Source: Mangifera indica (taxonomy: Eukaryota; Streptophyta; Magnoliopsida; Sapindales; Anacardiaceae). From it: 64,000 nt of DNA. The position numbers were made by a program, and so were the translations under genes. The notes below the pieces were generated by a model. The model was not told the DNA's origin. It was given only the letters and a program-made list of their open reading frames with translations, and did no database searches. How positions within the stretch are numbered: position 1 is the first letter of the stretch; each line of letters starts with the position of its first letter. This document shows positions 45,430-53,288 of this stretch, piece by piece. The stretch is taken from contig NC_058149.1 in NCBI RefSeq assembly GCF_011075055.1, positions 4,408,449 to 4,472,448 of the forward strand, in the 5' to 3' direction.

Positions 45430-46156
45430 CTATTTGTTGGCAATGAATTCATTTCCACTAGTCTTGTTCACTTTGTTCAAACAAGTCACCCGAACTCTAA
45501 CACATTCTTTTATGAGCATAATTACTCTCTCCTTTGGTAATCCACCTCTTCCAAAGCAAATGTCATTCCTAACCTTCCAAATGTAGTAGACGGCTGCACC
45601 TAAACTCAACTTACACACAATGTTCTTGAAATTGTCTTCCTTCCATTTTCTAGCGAAGTCCTCAATCAAAGAAACCCAAGGTTGAGGATGGATAAGTTGA
45701 TGACAAAGATTAAGAACTTCATACCAGATTTGGGAGCTAAAGGTGCAATTAAAGAAAAGGTGATCCATGCTTTCTGGTTCCACATTGCACAAAGGGCACA
45801 CATTTTGAGAGACAATGACGATTCTAAGTAACTTATCCTTTGTCATAAGTTTGCCTCTTATGCTCAGCCATACAATGAAAGAATGTCTTAGAAAGTGTCT
45901 TTTGAACCACACAAGGTTGTGCCAAGAAACCTTTTCTCTCCTAGTGCGAATCACCTCCCAAGTCGATTTGATGGAAAAGATGTCATTGGATTTAGGGGTC
46001 CAAATTAGAGAGTCCTCTCCTCCCATTGGGCAGCAAGGTAGTGATTCCTTTATCTCCAAGAGGTGACACGAATTGGCCACCGGCCATCTCCACCTATGAC
46101 CATCAACAACTTCCTTTACTAGAGCATGCTTAGGGATACCCGAATCATAGATGACC
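45430..46156 (-). pseudogene. L7 ORF2 C-terminal part (zf-RVT)
   Basis: The open frame reads NSCHLLEIKESLPCCPMGGE, FSIKSTWEVIRTRREKVSWH, RHSFIVWLSIRGKLMTKDKL and CPLCNVEPESMDHLFFNC, the zf-RVT zinc-binding region. The C-terminal end is at 45430. The upstream part of the same gene lies at 58762 onward, beyond E2, joined through the duplicated TGACC. Confidence 0.88.
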
Positions 46157-46639
46157 TGATGTATTTTCGGCTACCTCTCCAACCCTAGCTTCCAATTCTC
46201 TATCAAGTCTCCATTTGGCTCAAGCCACCATTGAGAATGAAGAATTAGCTCCATGCAAGCCCAAAGATTCATTGCTTTTTCCACATTGGCCCAACTTTAC
46301 TTTTAGGTGCAATTTCATTACTTGCATCCAAGGCCTTAATGAAATGGAAACTTAAATGAGTCCAAGAAGCCAACTCCAAGCCCACTTGAAGCCCAAGATG
46401 CCATGAAGCCCATTTAGTTGGATTGCAACTAAATGGGAAGCAAGTAACTTTAGTTGGTGGACATAGTTCCACCTTTTAGGGAAAAGTTGTCCCTTTTTGT
46501 TGTTTTCTAGAATTAATATAGTATGGCCTTAGTATTGAATGAATGGTTAAGCTTAAATGAAGGGAAAAGCTTCCATGTCAAAATTAATGCTCCATTTTGC
46601 CGCCACTTGCTCTTGTATATATGAAAGTGGATTTTCATT
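46157..46639 (+). repeat. E2 5' LTR, left part
   Basis: The first 483 bp of the LTR, from TGATGTATTTTCGG to the L8 insertion in AAGTGGATTTTCATT. It includes the TATA run at 46616-46622. The right part is 52606-53079. Confidence 0.93.
46616..46622 (+). promoter_or_regulatory. E2 5' LTR TATA box, just upstream of L8
   Basis: TATATAT in CTCTTGTATATATGAAAG lies 24 bases before the first base of L8 and in the same direction. Transcription normally begins about 25-35 bases downstream of a TATA box, which here falls at the L8 5' end. Confidence 0.55.
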
Positions 46640-47295
46640 GAAATTATGAAGGCCAATGAATTACCCAACTTGCTAAAAAGCTTCTCTCTCTAAAAAACCA
46701 TGCTCTCCCTTCTCTCTAAAAAACCACTTTCCTCCTCTCCCTCTTTACGTTAGTTAAAGTTCTTCTATCTCGGCTGTATTGTTATCCACCAGGTTCTACT
46801 CTCCGGTCCGGTGACCTAGGTCACCGGCTCCCCCCCCCCCCCCCTTTTTTTTTTTTTTTCTCCGGTGGATGCATATTTGGCTCTTTTCTTTCAAATGGAG
46901 TTGGTCTGCGGTGTCCCTCAAAGTGTTCTATAGGGCTGCTTCTTATGCTTGTTTTTGTTTTCCGGTATCAAAACTTCCAGTTCTGTTCTATTCATCTTTT
47001 CCGGTGTTTGTTTCTTTTCCGTTTGATCTCTGAAGCTTATTTGGGTGCTGTGGAGTTTCCCTCCTTCCGAAAATTCAAATTTTGGAGCTGTTACTTGAGT
47101 TTGTACGCTTTCCTTCTTGGTGCATGCTGCATTTTCTTTCTGTGGCAGGTTTTCCTTTTATCCTTTTTGGGATATTTTAGTCTGTTGTGCCATCTTCTGC
47201 TCTGAATTAGCAGGCTGTTTGCATTGATTCAATTAGTCAATCCTCTTCTTTTAGCAGTCCACCCTATTTCCGTTTTTAGTTATTTCCTATTCAGT
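46640..47295 (+). other. L8 5' UTR
   Basis: Pyrimidine-rich leader. It has two CTCTCTAAAAAACCA repeats (about 46686 and 46714), a 20 bp perfect palindrome at 46808-46827 and a run of about 15 C then 17 T at 46830-46861. LINEs usually have an internal promoter in this part; none can be recognised by motif. Confidence 0.65.
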
Positions 47296-48738
47296 ATGTC
47301 TTCTTCTTCTGTGCTGAATAAGCAAACTACTTCTCTTATATCTGATCCCTCCATGCACCAAAATAGTATGGTTGCTGCTTCAAGGAAAACGTCAGGTTCT
47401 TCTTCAAGTGTGCTGGAACATGTGGAGATGGAAGGAGGAATGGAGAAGAGGGCTTCATGGAACTCTTTCTTCACTCCTAAGAAGTCCAATGTGAAGTTGG
47501 AATTTTTTGAACCTAAAGGGAAAGACTCTAAGGGGCGGATTTGTGTGGCCCCCCCTCAAGAAGTTGCTGAACAAGGTGCATTGAGATGGAATACATGTGC
47601 TGTAGGCTTCTTCCTTGGCAAAAGACCACCATTCTTGACGGTCAAAAGAGCTTTGGAGAGGGTGTGGAAAGCTTTAGGCCTCATAGATGTCATGACTTCG
47701 GGCCAAGGTGTTTTCATCCTAAAGTTCCAAGATATGGAGGGAACTACAAGAGCTGTGGAAGAGGGGCAGATTACCATACAAGGACAACCATTTCTTGTGC
47801 GAAAATGGACTACTAATCTGCCTATGGTGATTAATGACGTGAAGAAGGTAGCTATATGGATTAGAATGTATGGCATTCCCCTTGAGTTTTGGACACCGAA
47901 AGGGCTTAGTTACATTGCTAGTGCAATAGGAAGTCCGCTTTACATGGACTCCGTGACTGAAGAAGGGACAAGATTGGAGTATGCTAGAGTTTGCATTGAG
48001 ATAGAGGTGGACTCGGGATGTCCCGATTCCATTAGCCTAGCTTTGCCAAATGGAGAATTGATGGTAATCAAGGTGGAGTATGCTTGGAAACCTATAAAAT
48101 GCAATGGTTGTCAATGCTTTGGTCATTCCATAGCAAATTGCTCACTAGCACCCAAACAAGGTAATAACATAATCTCACGGAATACCTTGAAGGAGGGGGA
48201 TGGGTTTGTGGTACCGAAGAAAATGCATGGGAAAGACAAAATGGTGCTAACACCAAAAGGCTATGACAAGAAATCCAAGGACAAAGGGGTGGAAATGGGG
48301 AAAACTACGGGAATTAGTTTACAAGCTCAAAAGAGTAATAGATTTTCTGCCTTGACTATTAAGGAGCCTCATGAGCTGGAAAAGGAGAAGACAATGCCGA
48401 ATCAAGAAGTAAACTATGAGGCCAACGTAAATGAAGCCAAAAAGGAAGGAAAGAGGTGCGGAGGCGAAGCTAGCACATCAAAAGAACATTTTCCCCCCTT
48501 GATGGAAAGTGTGAGTGCTCGGGAGAGTGAAGAAGGGGCCACAAACACAATTCAGCATCTGAGTAGTTTGGAGGACATGGATCAAGAAGCATCTCCGGCA
48601 ATGGCACCATTTGGAGGGAAACTTAAAGTGGATGAGATGGATTTTAGGAAGGAGAATGCTGAAATGAAGAGTAAAAACGTGGGGAAGAAATTGGCAAAGC
48701 AAAGGAGAGCAATTTCCCCATCCCACTCATCCAAATGA
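47296..48738 (+). CDS. LINE ORF1 protein (DUF4283, CCHC zinc knuckle)
   Basis: 480 codons. I chose the ATG at 47296 (MSSSSVLNKQ) over the in-frame ATG at 47224 because the sister copy at 63449 starts at the same place. Residues about 96-240 are a DUF4283 region (RWNTCAVGFFLGKRPPFLTV, AIWIRMYGIPLEFWTPKGLS). A CCHC knuckle CNGCQCFGHSIANC lies at about 268-282. The C-terminal 200 residues are Lys/Glu-rich and look disordered, ending in ISPSHSSK. ORF1 proteins of plant L1 elements bind LINE RNA in the RNP. The stop TGA overlaps the ORF2 ATG as ATGA. Confidence 0.93.
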   Translation: MSSSSVLNKQTTSLISDPSMHQNSMVAASRKTSGSSSSVLEHVEMEGGMEKRASWNSFFTPKKSNVKLEFFEPKGKDSKGRICVAPPQEVAEQGALRWNTCAVGFFLGKRPPFLTVKRALERVWKALGLIDVMTSGQGVFILKFQDMEGTTRAVEEGQITIQGQPFLVRKWTTNLPMVINDVKKVAIWIRMYGIPLEFWTPKGLSYIASAIGSPLYMDSVTEEGTRLEYARVCIEIEVDSGCPDSISLALPNGELMVIKVEYAWKPIKCNGCQCFGHSIANCSLAPKQGNNIISRNTLKEGDGFVVPKKMHGKDKMVLTPKGYDKKSKDKGVEMGKTTGISLQAQKSNRFSALTIKEPHELEKEKTMPNQEVNYEANVNEAKKEGKRCGGEASTSKEHFPPLMESVSARESEEGATNTIQHLSSLEDMDQEASPAMAPFGGKLKVDEMDFRKENAEMKSKNVGKKLAKQRRAISPSHSSK

Positions 48739-51700
48739 CCAAAGTTGCATGCTGGAATGTTAGGGGCCTTAATGCTCCTAACAAACAAAGGGAGGTTAGA
48801 CATGTTATGTTTCATAATAAAGTTGATTTCATGGCTGTATTAGAAACAAAAGTAGGGTCTCACAATATTTCTAGAGTGGCTAGTAATGTATGGAGAGATT
48901 GGGAGCATGACAATAATAATGGGGTGTGCCAAAATGGGAGAATTTGGGTAGGATGGAATAAGGAAGCTATTAGTATAGATATTAAGGAAAAAGCCCCTCA
49001 ATTCATTCACTGTGAAGCTTGGTTAGTGAAGGAGGAAACCCAAGTGGCTATATCTATAGTTTATGGGCTTAATCAACCTTTGGAGAGGAAAAGTCTTTGG
49101 AGGGAACTTATTAAGTACTCAAACCAAATGGGCAGTAAACCTTGGCTAATTATGGGTGATTTTAATGCAATTAGGGGACCAAATGAAAAGATAGGAGGGG
49201 CGGTATGGGGTGATACATATTGTGATGATCTAAACAATTGTTGTAGAGAGGCAAACTTAGATGATCTAAGATATATGGGGAACCATTTCACTTGGAGTAA
49301 TTCTAGTGTAGGGCAAAGGAGGATAGCTTGCAAATTGGATAGAGCTCTTGTTAATGAAGGTTGGAGTGATGTTTTGCCGGATTCTTATGCACATTTTCTC
49401 AATCCTTCAATTTCAGACCATTCTCCTTGTGTAGTGAATTGTGGAGGGGGAGAGGAGAGGAGAAAGGTTCCATTCAAGTTCTACAATATGTGGGCAAATC
49501 ATGAAAGTTTCATTGATATTGTAAGGGAGGCTTGGAAAGAGGATTATGAGGGCAGTCCTATGTTCAACCTTGTTAACAAACTCAAAGGTTTAAAAAGTGC
49601 TTTAAGGAGGTTGAATAAGAATGAATTTTGGAATATTTCCGAAAAGGTGATAGAAGCAAAAAATAACCTGGAAGATGTTCAAAATAGACTCCAAATCAAC
49701 CCTCTTGATGAGGATTTAGCTAAAGAAGAAAAAACTTGGCTGGAAAACTATTGGAGACTTAGTGAGGCGGAAGAATCATTGGCTAGGCAAAAAGCAAAGG
49801 CTCATTGGCTTCAAGAAGGAGATCAAAACACCAAATATTTCTTCAAATGTGTTAAAGCGCGGAGAAGTAGGAATTCAATAAAAGAAGTATGCCTTGATGA
49901 TGGAACCTTTGTGAGTGATAAGGGAGAAGTCAAAAAGGAGTTTGTAAACTACTTTAAGAAAGTTCTCAACTCCACGAATGTTTGCAATTTAAACGTTAAA
50001 GAAATACAAAGGCTGGTTAACTTCCAATTGGAGAGCCAAGTAAAGGAGATGATGATTAAGGAGGTGGAGGAGGATGAGATCAAAGCTACCATCTTTGCCA
50101 TGGACAACAATAAAGCTCCCGGTCCGGATGGTTATGGAGCATTCTTCTTTAAGGCAGCTTGGGAGGTTGTTGGGAGTGATGTAACCAAGGCAATCAAGCA
50201 CTTTTTCTCCACGGGTCGTCTCCTCAAAGAGGTAAATTGTACAATACTTGCTCTTGTTCCTAAGGTGGCTAATTCTTCTATGTGCAAGGACTATAGGCCT
50301 ATAGCTTGCTGCAACACCATTTATAAATGTATCTCCAAGATCCTAGCAAATCGCCTCAAAGCCATCCTCCCAAACTTCATTGATAAAGCACAAGGTGCCT
50401 TTGTGGGAGGTCGGAACATTGGAGAAAATATCATGTTGTGCCAAGAATTAATGCACAACTTCCACAAATTGGGCAAAGACAAGAAGTGTGCTATGAAGAT
50501 TGATATATTGAAGGCTTATGACACGGTTCAATGGGACTTCCTTCTCTCAATCCTTGGAACTATTGGCACACCGGGGAAATTCATAGGATGGATCAAGAGC
50601 TGCATCACAACTCCTTCATTCTCATTGGGAATCAATGGTGAATTAGTTGGTTTTTTCAAGAGCTCTCATGGATTAAGACAAGGGGACCCTATATCCCCTT
50701 ACCTCTTTGTAATGGCAATGGAGATACTCTCCCGTATGCTTGGGGAACTTAAAAATCAGCCTTCTTTTGGCCATTATTGGAAATGCAAGGTAAACAACAT
50801 CACCCATCTTTGTTTTGCCGATGACCTTATCTTATTTTGTAGGGCGGATGGTGACTCCATTTCACTGATGAAGAATACCCTTAGCCTATTCCATAAGTGG
50901 TCCGGGCTGAAGATGAATTGTGCTAAAAGTAATATGTACCTTTCCGGGGTTTCCCAAGAGGAGAAGAAGCAATTCTCAGCTATTATCAATATGGAATTGG
51001 GAGAGCTGCCTTTTAAGTATTTAGGAGTGCCTATAACTTCTTCAAAGCTCAAATGTGGTGAATGCAAGATATTGATTCAGAAGATTGTGGGGAGAATCAA
51101 CTCTTGGCGTAGCAAAGCTTTATCCTATGCGGGTAGGCTCATTCTTATAAGAGCTGTCCTATTTAGCATTCAAATATATTGGTCTTCAATATTTATACTC
51201 CCTTCAAGTATCCATAAGGAGATTGATGGAATTTTAAGGAATTTCCTTTGGAGTGGTGCTTCAATGGAGGGAAAGAAGGCAAAAGTTACTTGGGAGGAGG
51301 TTTGTGTTCCTAAAAAGGAGGGTGGATTAGGAATCATGAAGAGCAAAGCTTGGAATAAAGCTGCCATAGTCAAAAACATGTGGAAGATTCTTAATGACAA
51401 GAGGAATTCTCTTTGGGTGGAATGGATTAAAACCAACAAACTAAGAGGCAAATGTTTTTGGGAAATAAAGGCTAATGGGGAGAGCTCTTGGGTTTGGAGG
51501 AAGATCCTTGGCATTAGGGAACAAATGAAGTCCAAGTTCAAGAAGATTGTTGGCAATGGGGAAAAGACATATCTATGGCATGACAATTGGCACCCTCACG
51601 GTCCTTTGTTGGATAAATATGGTCCAAGGATCATTTATGATTCGGGTATCCCAAAGAATGCTCTTGTTAAAGAAGTCATTGTGGAGCATAGGTGGAAATG

Positions 51701-52382
51701 GCCGGTGGCAAACTCATGTCACCTTTTGGAGATAAAGGATGCACTTCCTTGCTGCCCTTTGAGTGGAGAAGACTCCTTAATATGGTCCCCAAATTCTAAT
51801 GGAGAATTCTCTATCAAATCGGTTTGGGAAGTCATCCGAGCTAGGAAGGAGAAGGTAACTTGGTACAAGCTTATTTGGTTCAAAAGACACTTTCTAAGAC
51901 ATTCATTCATTGTTTGGTTGGGTATTAGAGGAAAACTTATGACAAAGGATAAATTGGTCCGGATTGGCCTTATCTCCCACAATGTTTGCTCTTTGTGTAA
52001 TATGGAACCGGAATGCATGGATCATCTCTTCTTTAGGTGTGCATTTAGTCTCCAAATATGGAATGAAGTGATTAACCTATGTCACCAACAAACCAATCTT
52101 ATGCCGTGGACCTCCTTGATTACGGAATTGGCTAAGGAATGGAAGAAGGACAATTTCAAGAACATCTTGAGTAAGGTGTGCTTCGGTGCTACCGTCTACC
52201 ACATTTGGAAGGTTAGGAATGACATTTGCTTTGGAAGAAATGGATTACCAAAGGAGAGAGTCACAATGCTTATTAAAGAGTGTGTTAGAGTAAGGGTAAA
52301 TTGCTTAAAGAAGGTGGAAAAGTCTAGTGAAAATGTGTCAATTGCAAACAATTGGAGTATCTCTCATGCTATATTTGAGTAG
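48735..52382 (+). CDS. LINE ORF2 protein: endonuclease, reverse transcriptase, zf-RVT
   Basis: 1215 codons, uninterrupted. Residues 1-235 are an APE-type endonuclease, with CWNVRGLN, the Glu of AVLETKVG, WLIMGDFNAIRG (about 135-148) and the SDHSPCVV end. RT spans about 440-760, with KAPGPDGYGAFFFKAAWEVV, LVPKVANSSMCKDYRPIACC, GLRQGDPISPYLFV and the catalytic CFADDLILF (about 692). zf-RVT is about 1025-1110, with RHSFIVWLGIRGKLMTKDKL and CSLCNMEPECMDHLFFRC. No RNase H domain is seen. The endonuclease nicks target DNA and RT copies the RNA from the nick. All catalytic residues I can check are present. Confidence 0.95.
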   Translation: MTKVACWNVRGLNAPNKQREVRHVMFHNKVDFMAVLETKVGSHNISRVASNVWRDWEHDNNNGVCQNGRIWVGWNKEAISIDIKEKAPQFIHCEAWLVKEETQVAISIVYGLNQPLERKSLWRELIKYSNQMGSKPWLIMGDFNAIRGPNEKIGGAVWGDTYCDDLNNCCREANLDDLRYMGNHFTWSNSSVGQRRIACKLDRALVNEGWSDVLPDSYAHFLNPSISDHSPCVVNCGGGEERRKVPFKFYNMWANHESFIDIVREAWKEDYEGSPMFNLVNKLKGLKSALRRLNKNEFWNISEKVIEAKNNLEDVQNRLQINPLDEDLAKEEKTWLENYWRLSEAEESLARQKAKAHWLQEGDQNTKYFFKCVKARRSRNSIKEVCLDDGTFVSDKGEVKKEFVNYFKKVLNSTNVCNLNVKEIQRLVNFQLESQVKEMMIKEVEEDEIKATIFAMDNNKAPGPDGYGAFFFKAAWEVVGSDVTKAIKHFFSTGRLLKEVNCTILALVPKVANSSMCKDYRPIACCNTIYKCISKILANRLKAILPNFIDKAQGAFVGGRNIGENIMLCQELMHNFHKLGKDKKCAMKIDILKAYDTVQWDFLLSILGTIGTPGKFIGWIKSCITTPSFSLGINGELVGFFKSSHGLRQGDPISPYLFVMAMEILSRMLGELKNQPSFGHYWKCKVNNITHLCFADDLILFCRADGDSISLMKNTLSLFHKWSGLKMNCAKSNMYLSGVSQEEKKQFSAIINMELGELPFKYLGVPITSSKLKCGECKILIQKIVGRINSWRSKALSYAGRLILIRAVLFSIQIYWSSIFILPSSIHKEIDGILRNFLWSGASMEGKKAKVTWEEVCVPKKEGGLGIMKSKAWNKAAIVKNMWKILNDKRNSLWVEWIKTNKLRGKCFWEIKANGESSWVWRKILGIREQMKSKFKKIVGNGEKTYLWHDNWHPHGPLLDKYGPRIIYDSGIPKNALVKEVIVEHRWKWPVANSCHLLEIKDALPCCPLSGEDSLIWSPNSNGEFSIKSVWEVIRARKEKVTWYKLIWFKRHFLRHSFIVWLGIRGKLMTKDKLVRIGLISHNVCSLCNMEPECMDHLFFRCAFSLQIWNEVINLCHQQTNLMPWTSLITELAKEWKKDNFKNILSKVCFGATVYHIWKVRNDICFGRNGLPKERVTMLIKECVRVRVNCLKKVEKSSENVSIANNWSISHAIFE

Positions 52383-52590
52383 TCATAGAGTGATGTACTA
52401 CATAGGGTTTGTTGTATGAAGTATCTTCGGTCTAAGTTGATTTTGACTTTATGTGTTGGCTTGGTATTCGGCATAACCTAGGGGCTTGTCCTAGGTATGC
52501 TTGTGCTTAGCTCAAACTAGGGGTTTGTCCTAGTTTGCTCTTGTATATCCTTTTCTTGGTATAAAATTATTATCAATTACCAAAAAAAAA
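52383..52590 (+). other. L8 3' UTR with two hairpins and A tail
   Basis: Hairpin 1 is at 52476-52496 (stem ACCTAG/CTAGGT, loop GGGCTTGTC). Hairpin 2 is at 52514-52536 (stem AAACTAG/CTAGTTT, loop GGGTTTGTC). TGGTATAAAATTATTATCAA, TTACC and the A tail follow. The same order ends every other LINE copy in the window with a preserved 3' end, except the oldest, which keeps only hairpin 1 clearly. Confidence 0.8.
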
Positions 52591-52605
52591 AAGTGGATTT
52601 TCATT

Positions 52606-53079
52606 TGTAAGCTAGACTTCTTTGCTAATGAAAAAATTCAAGTAAAGCTTTGTAGCTTTTCTTTAGTTGCTCTTTCCTTTATCCAATTCATCTTGGAGGA
52701 AGAATTGGTGGTGGAAGACCCCAAGGTTGGTGGAAATTTCCTTTATGCCTTGGTTAACTTTCTTGTTACCCCTTGAAATCCAAAGTGTGAATGTGTGTTA
52801 TATGCCCGGGTACTGTTCACAGTATGTAATTTTGCCATTTTCAGATTTTGCCATCCAACTTTGAAACTAGTTTTGAATGTCTTGTTGATTGAGTTGTGAT
52901 TGCTATCATATATCATTAGAAAGCTCTTTGAATGCCCTTTCCAATGAACCATAATTTGTATGTTTTGGAAGTCATTTGATTGGTCAAATTGGAAGACAAA
53001 ATGTTGCTGTGCCATATGAACAATAAATTCCAGATTTTCAGTTTGTGACTTGTTGCATTGCCTTGATGGATATGCACCA
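52606..53079 (+). repeat. E2 5' LTR, right part
   Basis: The last 474 bp of the LTR, ending ATATGCACCA. It differs from 58283-58756 at about four positions. Confidence 0.93.
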
Positions 53080-53081
53080 TT

Positions 53082-53093
53082 TGGTATCAGAGC
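53082..53093 (+). other. E2 primer-binding site
   Basis: TGGTATCAGAGC is an exact initiator tRNA-Met complement, two bases after the LTR. Confidence 0.88.
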
Positions 53094-53288
53094 ATAGGTT
53101 ATTTGTGTGATTTGTTGACTGATTTTCATCTCCGGAGCTACTGTTCACCTCCCGGAATTTACTGTTCACTACAAAATTACTGTTCACAGAACCTTAATTT
53201 GCCTTAAACACAAACCTTCCTTAACCTAAACACTTACCAATACTCACCCCAACCCTTACACACTTATAACCATTAACCATTACCACAA

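Larger units (their letters stand above)
46640..52590 (+). mobile_element. LINE L8, full length, both ORFs open
   Basis: About 5.95 kb with a 5' UTR, ORF1, ORF2, a 3' UTR with two hairpins, a terminal TATAAAATTATTATCAATTACC and 11 A. The duplication AAGTGGATTTTCATT flanks it exactly (46625-46639 and 52591-52605; A bases are shared with the tail). No stop or frameshift is visible in either ORF. It is the best candidate for a recently mobile element in the window. Confidence 0.95.
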
